Positions 7,005 through 8,556 of a DNA stretch of 8,556 bases are shown one piece after another. Made by a program: the position numbers and the translations under genes. The notes under the pieces are model-generated. The model searched no databases. It saw only the letters and a program-made list of their open reading frames with translations, and was not told the origin of the DNA. The stretch's first letter is position 1, and each line of letters opens with the position of its first letter. The stretch comes from Halomonas halophila (GTDB lineage Bacteria; Pseudomonadota; Gammaproteobacteria; Pseudomonadales; Halomonadaceae), in contig DJIP01000177.1 in the NCBI GenBank assembly GCA_002433675.1, positions 1 to 8,556 on the forward strand, in the 5' to 3' direction.

Positions 7005-7678
7005 CACGTGGCGACGGCCAGAAAGTCGGTATTGAGGCGATAGCCGATGCCGCGCACCGTGGTGATCATCTCCTTGTGCAGCTTCTTGCGAAGATGATGC
7101 ACGTGAACTTCCAGCGCGTTGGACTCGAGCTCTTCTCCCCAGCCGTAGAGCAGGCTCTCCAGGCGGGGGCGGGACAGTACCTGGCCGGGTTGGCGGGCAA
7201 GCTCGATCAGCAGGGCGAACTCGCGACGACTCAGGGCGATGCCCCGTCCCTGCCAGTCGACGCAATGGCGGGCCTCATCGATGCACAGCGTGCCGATGTC
7301 GATGGTGGAGCTGGCGCGGCCAGCCGCTCGTCGAATCACGACGCGCAGGCGCGCGAGCAGTTCCTGGAGGTCGAAGGGCTTCAATACGTAGTCGTCTGCC
7401 CCGGCGTCCAAGCCCTGGATACGTTCTTCCACGGCGTCACGGGCGGTCAGGATCAGGACCGGCATGGCACTTTGCTGGCGCAGTCGTCTCAGGACCTCTA
7501 GTCCATCGCAGTCGGGCAGGCCAAGGTCCAGGATCACCACCGAAAATGCCTCCAGGGCCAGCGCCTCGAGAGCCGGCTTGCCGCAGGTGAACCAGTCGAG
7601 TGCATAGCCCTCTCGTTCAAGTGCGACCTTGATGCCGTCCCCCAACAGAGGGTCATCCTCCACCAGTAGTGCCCGCAT
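7004..7678 (-). CDS. OmpR-family response regulator, QseB/PmrA-like
   Basis: A 224-residue DNA-binding response regulator, the partner of the overlapping kinase. The receiver domain (1-115) has acidic residues Glu7, Asp8 and Asp9, phosphoacceptor Asp51 in VILDLGLPDCDG, Thr78 and Lys100. The winged-helix domain (about 126-220) carries SNALEVHVHHLRKKL, characteristic of the QseB/PmrA/TctD group, and the wing TTVRGIGYRL. Start ATG at 7678 has GGAG 8 bases upstream. The neighbouring promoter region carries a site matching the PmrA-box consensus, which suggests autoregulation. QseB, PmrA and related regulators recognise similar sequences and cannot be separated confidently here, so no symbol is given. 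Nothing nearby (no arn/eptA lipid A genes, no quorum-sensing genes) identifies the regulon. Confidence 0.94.
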   Translation of the reverse strand: MRALLVEDDPLLGDGIKVALEREGYALDWFTCGKPALEALALEAFSVVILDLGLPDCDGLEVLRRLRQQSAMPVLILTARDAVEERIQGLDAGADDYVLKPFDLQELLARLRVVIRRAAGRASSTIDIGTLCIDEARHCVDWQGRGIALSRREFALLIELARQPGQVLSRPRLESLLYGWGEELESNALEVHVHHLRKKLHKEMITTVRGIGYRLNTDFLAVAT

Positions 7679-7717
7679 GGCATCTTCTCCGTCGATCTAC
7701 CCAACCGTCACTCAGCC

Positions 7718-7751
7718 AGTATGGGGCGAAAAACCTTAATCTACGCTTAAG
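7718..7751 (-). promoter_or_regulatory. PmrA-type box and promoter of the two-component operon
   Basis: Plus strand 7735-7751 reads CTTAAT-CTACG-CTTAAG, a perfect match to the published PmrA box YTTAAK-N5-YTTAAK. Read on the minus strand it is CTTAAG-CGTAG-ATTAAG, one mismatch. A minus-strand -10 candidate CATACT lies at 7718-7723. Allowing a 17-base spacer, the -35 position (7741-7746) falls inside the box, the usual geometry for activation by an OmpR-family regulator. The site is 57-73 bases before the regulator's start codon and no plus-strand gene follows it, so self-activation is the simplest reading. Confidence 0.6.
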
Positions 7752-7787
7752 GATCGACGGGAGTCTTGATCCGACGCTGTTCTCTGC

Positions 7788-7976
7788 CTAGGACTGCGAA
7801 TCGTGCCTGGGCTTGCCGGTACGCTCGGTCGACGCCATCTTTTCCAGTTCGTCTTCGCTCATCGAGTCGTACATCGACCGGGCGGCACCGTCGAGTTCGC
7901 TCACCTTCTGTTCACCGCGCTTGGCAGCGAGGGCTGCTCCTGCCGCCATCTGCTGGGCTTTCGACTTCGCTGGCAT
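7788..7976 (-). CDS. DUF3008-type small protein
   Basis: A 62-residue hydrophilic protein beginning MPAKSKAQQMAAGAALAAKR and containing SMYDSMSEDELEKMAST, the two conserved blocks I associate with the DUF3008 family (compare MPAKSKAQQ...AKRG...SM..SMSE.EL..FAST). No biochemical function is established for the family that I know of. No membrane segment or signal peptide is present; it should be cytoplasmic. The first half is rich in Ala/Lys/Gln and the second in acidic residues. ATG at 7976 was chosen because AAGGAGGT sits just before it; an in-frame ATG at 8021 would add 15 residues in poor context. It is separated from the response regulator by 109 bases that contain the regulator's promoter, so the two are probably independent. 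High translation and stress-linked expression are plausible guesses only. Confidence 0.85.
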   Translation of the reverse strand: MPAKSKAQQMAAGAALAAKRGEQKVSELDGAARSMYDSMSEDELEKMASTERTGKPRHDSQS

Positions 7977-7980
7977 GGTT

Positions 7981-7988
7981 ACCTCCTT
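7981..7988 (-). promoter_or_regulatory. Near-ideal Shine-Dalgarno of the DUF3008 gene
   Basis: Minus-strand AAGGAGGT, fully complementary to the 16S anti-Shine-Dalgarno, 4 bases before ATG 7976. It is much the strongest ribosome binding site in the window and fixes the start of the small gene. Confidence 0.85.
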
Positions 7989-8096
7989 GAAGAGAAAGAA
8001 GATTGTCGTACCGGCGCTCATGGCTTGCTGCCTGGCAGGCTCAAAGGATCTTTCGACGAGAAGCCTGACCTCACCGGTTCGACCCGGATCAACCCC

Positions 8097-8126
8097 AGCA
8101 TAATCACTTGTCTTTTACGTGTTCAA
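8097..8126 (-). promoter_or_regulatory. Possible sigma-70 promoter for the DUF3008 gene
   Basis: Minus-strand TTGAAC (8126-8121), an 18-base gap, then TATGCT (8102-8097); each hexamer matches consensus in 4 of 6 positions. Transcription would start near 8090 and leave a leader of about 114 bases before ATG 7976. The leader includes a short dyad ctgcc-t-ggcag at 8028-8038. Assigned by eye and uncertain. Confidence 0.35.
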
Positions 8127-8317
8127 CGCCAGTTGCCGCGATACCGAAACGTACTCACGAGGCGAGTGGGCGAAATCACATGAATGGAAGAGTGCCTTTC
8201 GCCAGGGAGTGTGTCTGCCTGTGATCTTTCGTGGTGGTGTCCTTGCGCCGGGGTTTTCACGCCTTTGCCTCGGCACAGTGGTGGCAGCTTGGCCGCCGCG
8301 GAATCTCACCATCGAGG

Positions 8318-8451
8318 TTCGAAGTAATGTGAAGAAGCGAGGTCACACGGCGTTACAACTCTTTTCAATAAGAAGTACGAAACAGCGGCCCGTTCTGGCA
8401 GCGTCTGGTGGCGGCGTAATGGATTACCTGAATGATTTTCGAAGTGACGTG
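8318..8451. repeat. Imperfect 14-bp direct repeat pair
   Basis: TTCGAAGTAATGTG at 8318-8331 and TTCGAAGTGACGTG at 8438-8451 agree at 12 of 14 bases and start exactly 120 bases apart. Each contains the palindrome TTCGAA. They could be paired protein-binding sites or a chance match; no gene next to them is visible in the window. Confidence 0.45.
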
Positions 8452-8471
8452 TTGTTCAGACGCTGTTGCAA

Positions 8472-8528
8472 GCGCTTTGACATAAAGCGCCCGTCGAGTC
8501 GTGTCCATGATGATTCATGGGTGACTCG
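8472..8528. other. Two consecutive hairpins
   Basis: Hairpin one is a perfect 7-bp stem, GCGCTTT at 8472-8478 with AAAGCGC at 8484-8490, around the loop GACAT; its top contains a perfect TTGACA hexamer at 8477-8482. Hairpin two pairs CGAGTC (8495-8500) with GACTCG (8523-8528) and, after a small internal loop, CCATGA (8505-8510) with TCATGG (8515-8520) around the tetraloop TGAT. Neither is followed by a T-run on either strand, so they are not typical terminators. They may belong to an RNA or regulatory element continuing past the right edge. Confidence 0.55.
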
Positions 8529-8556
8529 GGCAGGCATGGCGTCTTCGTCTTTCGTT

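Larger units (their letters stand above)
8127..8556. other. Non-coding right end of the window
   Basis: About 430 bases without a supported gene. The longest frame here (minus 8312-8115) has no ribosome binding site and no family motif. Base composition shifts to lower GC from about 8320. Contents worth noting are a hairpin at 8247-8274 (GCCGGGG/CCTCGGC with one G-T pair, no T-run), a 14-bp imperfect direct repeat at 8318 and 8438, and two adjacent hairpins at 8472-8528. No tRNA fits, although a GGTTCGA occurs nearby at about 8081. Confidence 0.5.

Noticed and set aside
7007..7265. N-terminal extension of the kinase to an upstream start
   Set aside because: It would lie wholly within the response regulator gene in another frame and precede the first membrane helix with no domain; ATG at 7004 with TGATG overlap is far better.
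8020..8100. tRNA-like GGTTCGA followed by CAACCCCAGCA
   Set aside because: The T-arm stem does not pair and no matching acceptor strand, D-arm or anticodon arm lies at the right distance.
8115..8312. Minus-strand frame of 65 codons
   Set aside because: No ribosome binding site, no family resemblance, and it covers hairpin sequence and the candidate promoter region of the next gene.

Overview
The window looks like chromosomal DNA from a GC-rich gammaproteobacterium. The MntR is of the long enteric type, the two-component pair is QseBC/PmrAB-like, and a small DUF3008-type protein is present. This mix fits Halomonas and its relatives, but that placement is inferred from protein style and not from a marker gene. 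Every gene I can support lies on the minus strand. The long plus-strand reading frames are GC-driven antisense shadows. I see no rRNA, tRNA, CRISPR array, insertion sequence or phage gene.

Read in the direction of transcription, from high to low coordinates, the layout is as follows. (1) 8556-7977 is mostly non-coding, with hairpins, a short imperfect repeat and a possible promoter. (2) 7976-7788 is a 62-residue DUF3008-type protein behind a near-ideal Shine-Dalgarno sequence. (3) 7678-5589 is an OmpR-type response regulator and its membrane histidine kinase, overlapping by one base (TGATG). A tandem CTTAAT-N5-CTTAAG site matching the PmrA-box consensus sits just upstream. (4) 5588-5129 is a 460-base spacer with a probable terminator and several small hairpins. 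(5) 5128-2609 is an 839-residue MHYT-PAS-GGDEF-EAL protein with a broken GGDEF motif and an intact EAL site, so probably a c-di-GMP phosphodiesterase. (6) 2452-1 is a metal-uptake locus: mntR, a 283-base spacer with a candidate MntR operator and an 11-bp tandem repeat, the periplasmic binding protein mntA, and the ATPase mntB, which runs off the left edge. The permease is presumably further left.

The genes form three separate functional units. The Mn-type uptake operon is probably repressed by its own upstream MntR when metal is plentiful. The two-component system probably controls its own promoter through the PmrA-like box. The MHYT/EAL protein would lower c-di-GMP in response to a membrane-sensed signal, proposed for MHYT domains to be a diatomic gas. 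I found no clearly new multi-gene system. The most useful observations are the PmrA-type box, the multi-half-site MntR operator, the 11-bp repeat in the mntR-mntA spacer, and the TroA-like ligand set of the binding protein.
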